The notes under the pieces: model-generated
The model's database searches: none
What the model was told of the DNA's origin: nothing
What the model saw: only the letters and a program-made list of their open reading frames with translations
Source of the DNA: Neoscytalidium dimidiatum
Taxonomy: Eukaryota; Ascomycota; Dothideomycetes; Botryosphaeriales; Botryosphaeriaceae
Length of the DNA stretch: 64,000 bases
Direction of reading: 5' to 3'
NCBI GenBank assembly: GCA_037367355.1
Contig: CM074705.1
Coordinates: 1,116,001 to 1,180,000, forward strand
Position numbers and translations under genes: made by a program
In this document: in pieces, positions 22,618 through 35,593 of the stretch
Layout of the letters: each line of letters begins with the position of its first letter
How positions within the stretch are numbered: the stretch's first letter is position 1

Positions 22618-25000
22618 TGACAGCATTGGTCTTTGAAAACAAATATTGTGGAAGGATATGATACCCAGTTATCTCTTTTGCTAGATATGAATTACTACGT
22701 CATGATGGTTCTTTTAGAACAGATACCATTTCTTTCCTGCATTACTTCTTAAGTATTGTGCGTCACCCTTTGATAACGTGGCTTTCTCCCGCGAACAAAG
22801 CGCAGAGCACGTCACCTAGTCCACAACGTATCAACACAAAAGGAACTAAAGCATGGACTACTACTTAATTAGAAACGTGAATGTGAGTGCATGGTTAGGA
22901 GAACAGGGCAAAAGAAACTCCGTCGGAGCAGATAGAGAGACAAGCCCGAGCTGATTTACTTTCAGCTTCTTCATACCACAAGGTTTAAGAGCAGGAAACT
23001 AACACCATTTTCCAATTTGGAATCCAAAAAATAGCACTATAATGGAAAACTCACCGATATACAAAACTATAATTTTATACTAATAATACCTCCTGTACCT
23101 TAATCAGGTGTGCTTAAGCTGAGGTAAGGTAGAAGATGTGAAGTCTTGGTACGCCCGCTTTGTAGGTATAAATATTTACCGGTTGCATGATACTTTGGTA
23201 TATCTTTAATCTGGTAGCTTCTGCTTATGCTGGCTTTACATGGTAAGTCATTTCATCCTCTTCTTCTCAATCGTCACAGGTGTGCGATCAGTCGAGAGCG
23301 CGGTGTAAATTACATTCGCAAAAGATGTAATCGCCATGGTAAACACGCCTTGATGTGTCCTCGCCGGAAAATAAACTAGGCTCGGGGGTTGTTTGAGCCT
23401 AATTTAAGACCATAGATTGTAATCCTATTCACTGATTTTTTTTCCCTTGCATACTGAACTGCGAACGATGGGTGCACAGACGCTGTTGCGCCGCACTTTG
23501 GTCAGTAGATGTAATATATCTTCGTTGAATGTTCTATAGTAAGCTTACCAAGCTACTATTATAAATATGAGTGTCTCTTCCTGTAAATATTGTGCTATTC
23601 GAGGCCTTTTTGAATTACTAAATCCTACTCACACGAAAAACCGTGACATTTGCTATTGAAGTAAGGTATCCTCTATACGCGTTCAAATCCTTAGCTAAGA
23701 ATGAAGCGGTAGTTGCCCCTGCGGTGTACTATGAAGTAAATAGGGAATGTAACGTATCTTGTTAGTAAGGAAGAGGCTTTATATAGATAGGCGGCGATGC
23801 CTAAAATTTCGCCTATGCAGATTCGTTGTCCGCTATCATGTACGTAGTGCATATCATGCATATTTTGCCTGTATCTTTTCCCGGAATAGATTGGTAATTA
23901 TCTCTCTTAATAGTGTTGACAAGACTTTATTGGGGCAATGCGGGAAACTATCATGCGTCAAAAAGACTGCTAGGGTCTGTATCTGGACCCTTTAGAGTTT
24001 TGGCTGTGTGAATTCGTGTTAGAAAGTAGCAGCAGACACACAATTGGACTATGTAAGGGCTCATCATTTGACTCACGCCTGTGCTTATCTTTTGCAGCTA
24101 CTTATTATCGGATTTCTGATTCCCCTCTGTAAGCTCCGCACTTGAGAACTATGCAGGAGCCGATGCGTAGGCATTTGTAAAGTTCTGTATGACGAATAAA
24201 TAACGTATTGTTAGAAACTGTGATGAAGTGCTTTGCACGCTCAGTTAGATAGAAGATATTGTAACATTTTCCGTCTGCTGAGGACCATTCTCTTCCTTGA
24301 TATTTCACGTGTCACCAAACATACGGCGAAACTTTCATCTACTTTCTAGCGAGAAAGGTACGTCCTCGTCCGGCATCAGGCGGTCATCTCACCCTTTGAG
24401 CGTAGCTATCAACTCTTTCACCGCTGGACCCCAAGTTTTCTACTTCAATTACTCTGACGAAGTCCCTAGAGACCTTATCGCAACGAAGTAATCTCGGATG
24501 ACGGTATTGTTCAAGAATGGTCAACCAGCCGGGGGTTGTGAGCGGAGCTGACGCCGCAAGGTTGAGAACTTGCGGTATGACAATGTTTAGGTATATCAAA
24601 AGCATACATTTTGTTATGGATATCGAAGGCATATGCCGTGGCTCACGACAAGGATTTCGTAGAGCAAGAAAACACCGTAACATTTGTTTTAAAGGCTGCA
24701 ATGAAATACAATGTTGCTAGAAAGAAAATCGCTATGGAGGAGTGAGTCCAAAGTCTGGCGTGAATTACGATGGACCTTTGAGTAGGGTTGAACTCCAGAA
24801 TGGATGATATCCATGGAACAGAGACGCATTCAACGATATTTGTATATTGCGGGAGGCCTTCAAGAGTGCCGGCCAAATGGATGTGTGTGCAACTAGAAGG
24901 ATAAGTGTTGGCTGTATCAATCTTCTGATAAGCTCTCAGGGACGAGATTTGCCTTAGTTACATGTGTCAAGATATCACAGCTCATAGTAGAGATGAGTTT
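22618..25000. other. AT-rich gene-free block
   Basis: About 2.4 kb of visibly AT-rich DNA with stops in all frames and no recognisable protein. It differs in composition from the flanking genes and from the GC-rich block to the right. An imperfect inverted repeat occurs at 23096-23131 (arms TACCTTA...TAAGGTA around a roughly 10-nt loop). No long terminal repeats, transposase or reverse-transcriptase motifs are readable. It could be an old repeat degraded by repeat-induced point mutation, but I cannot show this from one copy. Confidence 0.5.
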
Positions 25001-28000
25001 CTTTCACCAAGTATGACTACAGGTAGTTGAAGCATATGTTCGGTGTGTATTCAGATTGGAGCTGCAGGATGAAGGCTTTCACTCTAAGTGCAAGGCTCGA
25101 AAAGCGCGCAGCGAGGGGGAAGAACCTCCTGTCACTATCTCAGCTGCTCCGCACACATCCATGAGCCCCGCCGTGGTGACGCTCGGTAGGCGTTTCAACA
25201 CCTGAGAAATTGATTGTGATGGGACGGAGTATAGGACCATTCTCGTCTGCCAGTCTTCGGCGTCTCCCATAGGCCGAGTCCGAGTGGGCAGCTGTAGCAG
25301 AATAGCCCGTGCAGAATCTCAGCAGCAGGCTCGAACCGTGCCTCGCTCGCATAGCGTCGGCTGCGGTCTCGCTAACGTCGACACGCTTTTGGGATGAGGT
25401 TTGAGAATCGATAGCGTCAACGCACCATAGCGGCAGCAAGCGGCTCGGCCCGGCTGCGTCGTGCTTTCCGGTGGAGATTTGAAATCGCAGCGACTTCCCC
25501 ATCCGGCGGCCGGACGAAGCCCCGATGGGGCAACGATGCGACGATGGAGCCATGACGGCGAACCCCCACCAGTCGGTTTGAGCGCCGGCTGGACCTCACT
25601 AGCTGCTCCCCTCATCAAGCGGTCTCGTGTTCGAGAGGGCCTAGATGGAGTGGAGAAGGGTCCGCTGTGTTGTGTTGGTGATAGAACTGCGAATGCACGG
25701 ATGAAGATCTGAGAGATCTATGTCCGAAAAGGCAACTGTGTCTCGCAGACGCCGAGAAATGCGGGAATTATTGGCGCACAAAAGTAATAACGAATAGTGC
25801 ACGGGGAAGCCCATCGCCGTTGCTTCGGAAAGGCTTCAATTGCGGCGCAGACTGTGGTGCTCTTACTGATGATGATCGAGAAGGGGGCCGATAATGCGGT
25901 GACGGCGTGGGAACCACAGCGCTGGGAACGTAGAATTATACCGTACCGGACCAAGATATCGCAAAGATGTCTCATTAAAAAAAAAAACAAATTAAGGAAC
26001 TGTGCGTGGCCCCTCAGCCGCTATTTGGGAGCAGTGCTATTCAGCGGAATCGACAAGCATGTGAAGTCCATGGCTGCGCCGGAAGGGCGGCACGGGCTCC
26101 GGATGCCAGAGTGGAAACCGCCTATCGTCTACTTAGCTTGCTGTATACCAGCGGCCGGGCATGTGAAAGGCATTCGATGTCTGCCTCGCTTACAGCACAC
26201 AGAAAGCCGTGGCTCACGCTGCCCTTGGATAAGGTGGTCCATCACTTACATCCCGAGGACGAGGAAATCCGTTCGCTACCAAGTCTCAAGTCAACCGCCG
26301 CCGCTGCAAAAGGTGGCTCGTACGGAACGATATACTCCTAGGGAAGAAACGAGAGCGCTTGCACCGATGGTCGTTTATTTAGCCGGAATCCTTCTGCCAT
26401 CCAAGGCAAGCGCACTCGAGGTCAACGTCTCACAAACAAGCGCGCTGGCTGCACCCGTGCCAGTGCTCCCAGGCGGCACAGATTGTACAATAGCTGCGTG
26501 CGGCATTCCCCGAACACGGACCTCTGGAGAACAGAGCCCCGCAACCAGCTTGAGCGCGGCGCGTACAATGCCAGCAGTCCGGCCCTCTCGTCCAACGGAG
26601 CAAGGGTAGTCGTCATCCTTCGCGTACCCTAGCGCTCACCCCACAGTAAAAAGGCGAAGGCAGGAAAAACAAAATAACACTTCATCTCGCTAGGTGTTTG
26701 TTGCCTTGCACCACGAATAAGGCCAGGGCTCCGGCGCAGCGACGTCCACCCGGGCAGCGGAAGAAAAGCGAAAGCAGAAGCAATCTGCCCTGACCCGCCG
26801 TCATTTGTCCCATGCCTACAATAGGCAATCGGAAGAGATTGAACCGTGGCCCGATGGAAGGCCGATGGAGCCTTTTGACACATGACCCTCATCATCTCTC
26901 CAGAGCAGACGTAAGACAGCGCCGGAAAGACGAGTATCCCACAAGTCGCACGAGCGGCACTCGGAGCCATACGCGGAACAGTCGGGATATCTCACATTCG
27001 TCACCTGTGAGAGGACCCGTCGCTTTCGTTCTCGGAGTCCAAAGAACTGTTTTCGTGTGTAGGAGGGGAACATACTCTAGAGAGATTCCATGTGACTTTG
27101 AAGGAAAACCTTCTTCGTAGAGAGGAAAGCTTACTTACTACGGCAGTGCCAAGCTCAACATGGTGATTGGTTGAACGAAGTAGTCGCTATAGCAGTCACG
27201 CTGCAGGGAAAATGAAGCATCAATGGCGAGCCCTGGAACGAAGAGGCGGTGGGCGGTGGCGACGGTGAATCCCAACACAAACTTTCAAGGTGTTCACTAC
27301 GCGTCGTAAGGGATATTGCCGGTATGAGCTTGATGAAAGAAAGATTGGACTGGCCTTCTCTCGTCGGAAGAAACGGTTCAAAGAAGCCGGTGCGTGCACA
27401 GTATTGCGAAGCAACGGGACGCTGTCTGGGATTGAATTGAGGGTAGAAGTAGGGACCAGAGTTGCCCCACAGCGGGGAGAATGAGTCGTTCGCAGGAAGC
27501 ATAAAGCGTGGCCGAACTCCAAAAAGACCCTTGTGAGACCCTTTGCGCAGACTCGAGTCGGGGTGATGTGATGGCTTGTCAGCGCCACATCTGGTGTTTC
27601 GCATGCTGACCATGCATGCCCTCGCTCTCGAATCTCACGCGGTCTTAGACAGCTTGCATGATCCGCGTGGATGAGACACCAAACGGTTGAGCCTCTCTCC
27701 GGACTAAGACACCAAGCCTTGCTGGCTTCAGGCATGGTCTTCACCGCTCTGAAAGAGGGCGGCTTCTGGACACATGAATGAGCGAGTCGGTCGGAGAGAT
27801 ACCCGACTCATGCAGCGACCCCAAATCCTCCTCTGGGTCAGAAGCTCACACCACCACGTGGGGAACCCTCGATTAGACTTTATAGATTTCTGAAACGGAG
27901 TGCGCCTCACCGAAGAGCGCCCAAGGCGTCGAATCCTGCTGCTGGGGAAAAGGTGTGGTCGAGTTAAGGTTGGCTCCATGGGCGGATGCCGTACGTCAAG

Positions 28001-29156
28001 AGCCCGCGGATACGACATCTCCCGCGCGCGCGCCGGCCGGCGGCGTGCATCAAAACAAAGACGGACCTTTTCCCTACTGTACGGGGCACGGTACGCCGCA
28101 TGGGCGCACAAGCCTCACTTTGCTGCTAGCTGCTAGCAGGCGGAGCGGGTAGGCTATCGAGCGGATGCATTGTACCTAGATCGTGCTCGGGAGATGCTTT
28201 GGCCAGTGCATCAGGACGCAGCCCAGGGAGACGCAGCTATCGCCGACGCCAGTCAAAGCCACCTACGGCAGGCCTGGTCTGCCCCGAGAACACCACAGCT
28301 GCATCTGCCGCGGCCCGTTGGACAAAAATGAAAGAGGAGCGGGTTTTGCACGCTGCGAGCAGCAGGAGTAATCGCGCCGATTCCCTCCTGTCCAGAAGGG
28401 CCTATTTTTACCACGCCAATTGACGTGTCCAGGATTCGACTTATTGATTATTCTCGACCACCGCGGGAAGCACACGTCGGCCAGCTCCAGCTCCACAGAA
28501 AAATTGGGGATCTCTGCCTGGCTGGCCACGCGTGCTTCCGCCACGCTGCCAGAGACGCAGCTTGCCGGACGTTGGGAGGGTGCTGCGCCCAGCTCTCCGG
28601 GTCTTTTGCGGTGCTGGCATGTGCCCGCTGCTAGGCGCACAGGCTCGCGGGTGATCTCTCGAAGGGGCTTGAGGAGAGTGTCAAAAAACGGAAAACCCGC
28701 GCTGGCCGCGAGCGAGCACGACAATGAGCCTGCCGGCGTGCCCGCCGCATCGCTCGCCGAGTTGCTTGCTTGCTTGCTCGCTGGCCTCTGCGGCGGCACA
28801 ATGACAGTACAGAGCCCGCTAGCCTGGCGCATCGGAGACAGATGCCGCCGCAGGCTCTGGCTGCCCTTCGCCGGCAGCCACACACACCTCTCGACAGCAT
28901 TTCGCAAAGATGATCTGCATTTAGGAGTCTCCCGCTCGCCATCCGGATGCTCGCCACCCACAAGAGGCCCCAGCGCCGCGCGGATGGGGTGGCGGGATGG
29001 ACGGGCGATCAATGCAGGGACATGCCGGTGGTCCTGGTTTTGCGGACAGTGGAACGCTGACTTTGTCGGACCATTCTTCTTTTTGCTTTTTTGCTGCCGG
29101 CGTGCGCTCCCGACTTGGGACGGCAGACCGACAAGCTCTCTAGTAAAGCATGGGAG

Positions 29157-29172
29157 TTTTTTTTTTTTTTTT
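29157..29172. repeat. poly-T tract (16 bp)
   Basis: A run of T inside GC-rich DNA; such A/T tracts in otherwise GC-rich fungal intergenic DNA often exclude nucleosomes, which is inference here. Confidence 0.9.
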
Positions 29173-31988
29173 CCCTCTCTCGCTCGCCCAAAGGCGCTAG
29201 ACGGCGCGAATTTGAGGCCCATCAAGCGATGGTGGTGTCGGGGTCCTTTCCGGCGGGCGAGTCGTGGAAAGCCTGACGTCCACCCTCAACAACTTTGGCC
29301 GAGCCGAGCCTCCCAGAAGCCTAGTGCGGACACGGCATCCGACTCGAGTGCTCGTGGTTGGCCCAAGACGGCAGGAGAGTGAAAAATTGAATTCGCTGGC
29401 GCCGGGAACACTTCAAGGTCTCTTCTTCTAGCGGGTCCGGCGCGGCGGGCTCCTCATGACACTGCCCAGCGTCACCAGCAGCGTGCTGCTCCACAGAGTG
29501 CGGCTGTTCCCACGATCTTCAGATGCAATCTGTCCTCTGCTCGACGCCAGGCGTACATTCGCTCGGCAGCGGCTATCTGGGAAATGTGCATGGCGCTGCA
29601 CAGGCGTGCGGGCGCGGGCGGGAGCCTGTACATATGCATGTAGGTATGTCGTGCCGCACTCCGCCGTCCGCGACCCAGCTGCGGAGGCAAAGGCGTGGCG
29701 GCTCCAGCCGAGCAGTTAGTTGAGTCAGTGGCTAAACTTGCTGCGTTTAGCCTTTGGACGTCGCTGCCATGAGGCCGGCGTCCGTGGATGATGCCTGCAG
29801 CGGGCGCCTGCGAGCGCTGCGCATCCCGAACCAGCGCCGGCCGGGAAGGCTTTGTGCGCTGCTCGCGGTTGCTCAATTCAGAGGCCCAGACGCTGGACGA
29901 GGCCCGCAGCCATTGGCGGGGTAGGCAGGCTTTGGTGGATCGCAGCAGGGAATGCCCGATGACGAATCCCGGTCAGCGCGCACGGCGGCGGTGGGGTTCA
30001 AAATGGCGGTGAGGCGGGCCCCCGGTCGGTCGACATACGAGCGCGGGCGGAAGGGACGGCTTGATCGTTGAATCGTTCCAGGATGCTTGAAGAGACTGGG
30101 GGCGACAAGTGAAGAAGGAGGCCGGCTGGCAGCGCTAGAAAATCGCTGGAGAAACAGATGGGTTGCACGAGGCCCGAGCCCTTGAGCGTGAGGTGAGATG
30201 ACAAGCAGCCAGAGCCCGGCGGCAACACTCCAATCTAACACTCCCACACTCCTCACCTCTGCCTGACTTGGGAGCAGAACCCAGCAGAACCAAGCTGTCG
30301 GGCCCGCGCAACGAATCAGCATCGCCTGTCCGCACGCCGCGAGCCCTGTTTCGGCTGGACCTGGACTGCAAGGAGTGGTCTGTGTGCCCCTCCCATGGCC
30401 CGTTGTGGCTTGCTATGCCCAGCAGCCGATAACGGGCTTTGGGGTTGTCTTGACGTGGCCCGCACTGATTGGAAGACGCCGTATAGCTGATGGCCTCGTC
30501 ACTACCGGGGCATCGTCTGCTCGACCGTGATTGACCTGGAGGAAAAAAAAAAAAGAAACGTCCCGGCTTCTGCCAAAGCAGTTCGCAGAACCCTTGCGGC
30601 GCGTCCAGCGCAAGCCCGCGCCGCACCGTTTGCTGCCGGGTTGAGAAACCTCGAATGCTTTCGGCCATGGCGACGCCCGCGGGGCAGAAGCCCTCCGACA
30701 AGGGATCGTGCAGCTAATCACACGCATATGCAAGACGGGCGGGTGCAGCTGAGACTTGGCCAATGGGATCGCCGGCGCGCCCGCAGCTGCAGGAACGATG
30801 GCCTGGCCTTGGATCAACTCTTGCTGTGGTCCCGACGCCGTCCAGACGAAGCCTTGCGCTCCAGCAGTTTGACAGCGACGTTGCTTGGCTGCCGGATGCT
30901 TGATGTGCAATAAATGTCGAGGAGCATCTGTTTCTCGCCTTGCCGCGCCCAGCTTGCACCGCCTGGCGCATTCGGAGAATTCGTCGACGTTCCCGTGCCC
31001 GTAGCAATCGTGCTGGCCAGGGTGGTCGTGGAGAAGGGAGGGGGGAGGCGGGGCCGGCGGAGCATGTCATCGGCGCTCTTGGCGGCGAACCTCATCATTG
31101 CCAGGAGCCACGGAACCCGAGGCCTGAGGCGCGCTCTCTGGCAACCCGCACCGGGGCCTGTGAATAAATCGAGGCCGCTCGCCGACCCGGCGATGTGGTT
31201 GCGAGATATAGAGGTGCAGGGGGGACGTCGTCCGGCGAGCAACCCCGACCTATGGCCGCGCTGGTCTCGGGACCGTCGACGGCCTCGTGTCCGACAAAAC
31301 GTGAGTGCTCCGCGTGGGCCCTAGTGCACCGGCATTCGAAGAGCGTGTCGCGCCCACGACGCGCGTGGAGGAGGCCGGAGCGGAGGCGGGCACGGCGGCA
31401 ATGGCTCTGCGCTGCGCTGGGTGGCAGGCAGGGGCATGCGGGCGTGTGGGCGTGCTTCGTCAAGTGCGCAGGCAGTATTAAACGTGTGCCCATTCCTGAA
31501 CCACGCGAACGCGGTGCGACCTGCCCTTGCATCTGCGGCAAATCCGTTGGCTCTGGCGGGCGCTCGAGGGAGGACTGTGGATCGGCATGAGTACAATACG
31601 GGACTGCTCGACGCCACCCTCACACGGCAACACTGCTGTCTAAGACCCTCACCCGTACGACGCGCCTGATTGCGCGCCGGTGGCCGGTAGGCGTCATGGG
31701 AAGTTGTCGAGGTCGAGGCGTGTCATCGGTGTCACTGCCGGCGGGCTTGAGGCGCCATGGGCGGGTGGCTGGTCAAAGCTGCTGGCTCGCGGTCGGCAGG
31801 CGCCCTCATTCGTCGCCTTCAGCTCGCTTCGCCGACGCCGTCGAAAGCTTGAAGGAATGCGCGCGGCTGACGGCATCCACAGATCATGACTAGGGGGCGG
31901 GCAGGCGGGTAGGTAGGCAGAGCAGAGTTGGTAGAGTAGGCTAGCCGGGCGCCGGACACAGCGCCGGGTTGGCTTGTTCAGCGGCGCA

Positions 31989-31989
<1 letters not shown>

Positions 31990-32023
<34 letters not shown>
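31990..32023. repeat. (CGG)n microsatellite
   Basis: About eleven uninterrupted GGC/CGG units. A second GCC run lies at 32491-32515. Neither lies in a recognisable gene. Confidence 0.95.
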
Positions 32024-32490
32024 TGCTCAACGCTCGCGGAGAAGAGTATCCACGCCTCGCGGCCGCTCGTATCCCTCCCACCTCCATTGCTCCCACGTCT
32101 CACAGGCCGTGGATGTGTCGCGGGGGCCCACGGTACTGGGACGCAATCGTGATCTCTGCGGAGCATCATGATGACCACGGCGGGCGTGAAGAGGCGGTGC
32201 CCAGCGTCGCTGTCGCTGTCTGCTGTCGCTGCCGTCGCGCAATGTTGCTGGGTGGTGGCTTGGGGGTGCCTGCCTTCGTGCCTTGTCCCTGCCCGCACAC
32301 CCGCAACCCGCACACAGCTTGGGAGCGCCAGCGCACACGACGCACACCGCAACACGGCAGCGAATCAGCGCGCGCGCGCCAACACCACGTCCGTGGTACA
32401 ATCGGCGGCGCTGGGGGCTCTGGCTGGCTGGCCGCGCGCGCCTCAGGCCTCCCTCTGGGCGTGGCCAGTGGACGTGCGGGCCAGCTCTCC

Positions 32491-32515
32491 GCCGCCGCCG
32501 CCGCCGCCGCCGCCG
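32491..32515. repeat. (GCC)n microsatellite
   Basis: About eight GCC units, the reverse-complement class of the repeat at 31990. Confidence 0.95.
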
Positions 32516-33300
32516 GTGTCCATGGCCTCGCGCCGCTCCCAGCGCGGCGGCCCCAGGCGCTGGCCGGCTGGGTGTCGCGCTGCGATTCGCCTTGAGGGGC
32601 GCCATGCCTGCGCTGTCGCACCCGGAGCGCTGCTCTGCCCATCCTCCGGCGAGCACGTTGCACCACCCCTTCAGTCAGCAGCGGCGGCGTCGAGGGACGC
32701 GGTTTTTCCGTTGGCTGCGGGCGAGCCACGCCGCTGATCGGCCAACCCGCGCGGCGCCTCGATGGGCGATGGCACGATGGACCTGCCCTGCACAGCGTGC
32801 CGCCCGCTCGCCCCGCGCGCGCGCGATGCCGGATCCCTGCCGCGCTGCTCGATCGGTGAGGGCGACAGGAGCGTTGAGAGCTTGAGGCGACCCCACCGGC
32901 GCACTGCAAATCACCCGTTGCGCGGGTTAGTCATCGGGGCGCGGGCTTGACCTGCAGAGCGGTAGTCGCACATCATGGCGCCCGTCTCCCGGCTGCTCTG
33001 ACCACTCGACGCCACCGTGAAGAGAGGGCAGGGAACGCCGTTTCGGACAGGCCTGCCATTCCGACGGCCAGGCATGCTCGGAAGCGCAGCCCCACCGCGT
33101 CACGCTGCCGGCGCACGTCTCAGCTTAATAAGGCAAGCCGGGCGGCGCGCACTATCTCCGGGCGGTGCTGCGGGTTGCGGGCTGTTGGCTGTGGGCTGCG
33201 GCGGCGGCGACTGCTGGCAGTGGGTGCTGGGGTGCTGGGGGGGCGCTGGGGGTGCTGGGAGCCGGGAGTTGGTGCTGGCTGTGCGTTGCTGGCCGTGGAC

Positions 33301-33340
33301 GCTGGATGCTGGATGCTGGACGCTGGACGCTGGCTGCTGG
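33301..33340. repeat. GCTGGAT/GCTGGAC 7-bp tandem repeat
   Basis: Five or so units of GCTGGA(T/C), preceded by looser G/T-rich repeats from about 33160 (GGGCTGTTGGCTGTGGGCTG type). Confidence 0.9.
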
Positions 33341-33499
33341 CGTCGAGGCGCCCGGCACAGCTATCAGATCCCCCCGCCGGCCAGGGCTGCGCGCGGCTGG
33401 TGCGCGGACGGGCCGGCTGGGCGTGAGGGCGCACTGGCAGATGATTGACGGGCTAGCTAGCGATAGGCGGTGGTGGCCTAGAAATCACGAGCGAGGCAG

Positions 33500-33536
33500 A
33501 GGCAGGCAGGGCAGGCAGGGCAGGCAGGCAGGCAGG
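33500..33536. repeat. (GGCA)n tandem repeat
   Basis: GGCA/GGCAGG units followed by GGAC units. A similar GGCA tract recurs at about 39450-39488 downstream of StuA. Confidence 0.9.
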
Positions 33537-34209
33537 ACGGACGGACAGACCAGGACAGGCCCAGGACGGGCGGCTTGGACGAGCAGCGACGGGGCCCTGT
33601 CTCGCCCACTCGCTTGCGTGCATTTGCGGGTCCCTTGTCTGCCGCATCGCGCTGCAGCCCAGAAGCAAGCAAGCATGGAGGAAACGGCCGCTGGCCTCTC
33701 ACGGGACCTTGTTCGCGCTCGGCCGCCACACCATCCCTCCCACGCTCTCCACCAGGCCCGAAGTGAATTTAGATTGAGCGTGCGGCGTGCGAGATCTCCA
33801 CCCGCACGCCTGCCCAGCCCACCAAGCGACTTGAAAGAGCGCGCTGCGCTGGCTCAGTCCATGCACTGCCCTTGCGAGCGCTCGCGCCGTCCCGCACACG
33901 CATCTTGAGACCTGCGCTCTCTTTGACCCGCGCCCACGCACCGCCCGGCGGCTTGTGCTTCGCTGTCGGTCAAGCAGCTGCTGCTCGCCTGCGTCGTGGC
34001 CCGCCTGCACAGAACGCCCTGGTGCAGCAGCAGAAGCTCCTCAAAACGAACCCACGCCAATTCACGAACCGCTGCCCACTGCCCGCCCGCGAGCGAGCGC
34101 GAGCCTAGCTAGCTACCCTAAGTACGTACGTGCCTCTCTCAGCCTTCTCCCGCTGCCCTCCCAAACGCTCGCCTATCTCTGCCCTGCCCTGCGCAGCCGC
34201 GCGAGGTGG

Positions 34210-34229
34210 TTCGTTCGTTCGTTCGTTCG
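34210..34229. repeat. (TTCG)n tandem repeat
   Basis: Five tetranucleotide units within the presumed StuA leader. Confidence 0.9.
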
Positions 34230-34667
34230 CGCCAGCCAGACCCGCGCTAGCACATCTCACATCCCAACCTCCTCCGCTTTCTAAACCTCCGCCCTCCCCC
34301 ACTGCCCGGCGCCAGGCCACGCTCTTTGTGCACCACCGCCGGCAGCGTTGAGGGTGCGTCCAGCGCCGCCAGATTCCCCCCCAGCCGCGCCCCGAGCTGA
34401 CCACCAGCCGCAAGCAAGAAGATCCTGCACGGCCACCGCGCGCCTCCAAACGACCCGCGACGACTTTACGACCGCTCACGACCCGTTAGACCAGAGCCGC
34501 GCCCGGCTATTTGCTAGCTGCTATTCTTTGCCCGTCCCAGCGCGCCCCCAGCTTCACGCCTGTCCGCTGGTTTTGGCCCGACCCACTCTCGGACAACAAA
34601 AACCGTCCGCCTGCTGCGCCGCCCAGAGCTCCACTCCTGCCGACAGCAGTCAGCCTCTCGTTGCTGC

Positions 34668-34676
34668 ATGCCTTGA
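34668..34676 (+). promoter_or_regulatory. candidate StuA upstream ORF 1 (Met-Pro-stop)
   Basis: ATG CCT TGA is the first ATG after 33863 on the plus strand. A two-codon upstream ORF this far from the main start would allow re-initiation. Confidence 0.4.
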
Positions 34677-35593
34677 CACGACCGATTGAGCCTCCCTTAC
34701 GACCGGCACGACGTCACGACGGCCTTGTTACTTCTGCTCTGCAAGCGTTCTGTCGTCTGCTCTGCTTCCTCGCCGCCTTCCCCAAGCGCCGCATTCCTGA
34801 CCAGGTCCTCGCCAAATTCCTCGGGTACGGTATCGTGCTACCAGCAAACTGTACTACGCCGGGAGCCACCACCATCGCGTCGTGGGTGAACGTGAACAGT
34901 CTCGCAAAGCTGCCGACTCTAGTTGCGCGGTGAGCTTCTGCATCTGAAGGTCAGTGTTTGCTCTTCCCACGCGTGCGTGCCGCCGCGTTGGTTCTGGGCC
35001 GCCGCCCTGCCTCATTCTCATCTCCATCCGAGTAAACCATCGTGCTTTCGTCCGACTGCAAACCGCCGCGTCGTTGTCTGCGTTGAATCATCACGGCGAC
35101 GTGTTTGGAGGTCACGATAGCACCCGCCCCACACCCGGCTACCTGCACGCCCAGATCCTGCATCTCTGTCGCAGAGCTCCCGCTGCCCGCCTATCGACAT
35201 CACTGACTCGAGAAGCAAGCAGGCATCGCCCTTCTCATCCTGTCACTTCCAAACCATACCCCCCGAATACCGAAAAGCTGGAGCTGCCGTCGATCTCGCA
35301 GGTCCACTCCCGAGGCCCCGTCGACGCATCGTGGTACAACACCCAATTTACGCCACGACCGACTGTATCGAGTGAGCGGCTACCAGCTTTGCCCCAGATT
35401 CAGTCGGGTGCCAATCCGTCGTCGAACTCCTCCTCGCCTCGGGGTGGATCTATCAGCTCTGCTTCGGCCATCAACAGCAGTGCAAGCTCCCATACGTCTT
35501 ACTCTTCGTCTGTGAACGGAAGCCACTCGGGATTCAAGACGCCTTCACCCGAGCAGACTCCTCAGACGCTTGGACGCGATCCTCACTCGTTGA

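Larger units (their letters stand above)
25001..33860. other. GC-rich 9-kb gene-free region upstream of StuA
   Basis: I find no gene across nearly 9 kb. Long ORFs exist on both strands at once (for example 28263-29225 minus and 28420-29382 plus, 320 codons each), but they are Arg/Ala/Ser/Pro-rich, overlap completely and resemble no family, as expected for GC-rich DNA with few stops. From about 31 kb onward there are many simple repeats (CGG, GCTGGAT/C, GGCA). The position directly upstream of a developmental regulator suggests extended promoter or non-coding transcription, but the sequence alone does not prove it. Confidence 0.55.

Noticed and set aside
23096..23131. Imperfect inverted repeat TACCTTA...TAAGGTA as a transposon end
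   Set aside because: Only one copy, no target-site duplication and no transposase sequence; not enough to call a mobile element.
28263..29382. Two overlapping 320-codon ORFs on opposite strands
   Set aside because: Both are Arg/Ala/Pro/Ser-rich, overlap almost completely and match no family. GC-rich DNA with few stop codons produces such pairs, and there is no splice or domain support.
32027..32909. Overlapping plus- and minus-strand ORFs of 189-247 codons
   Set aside because: Low-complexity Arg/Ala/Pro products of GC-rich DNA around CGG repeats, with no recognisable family.
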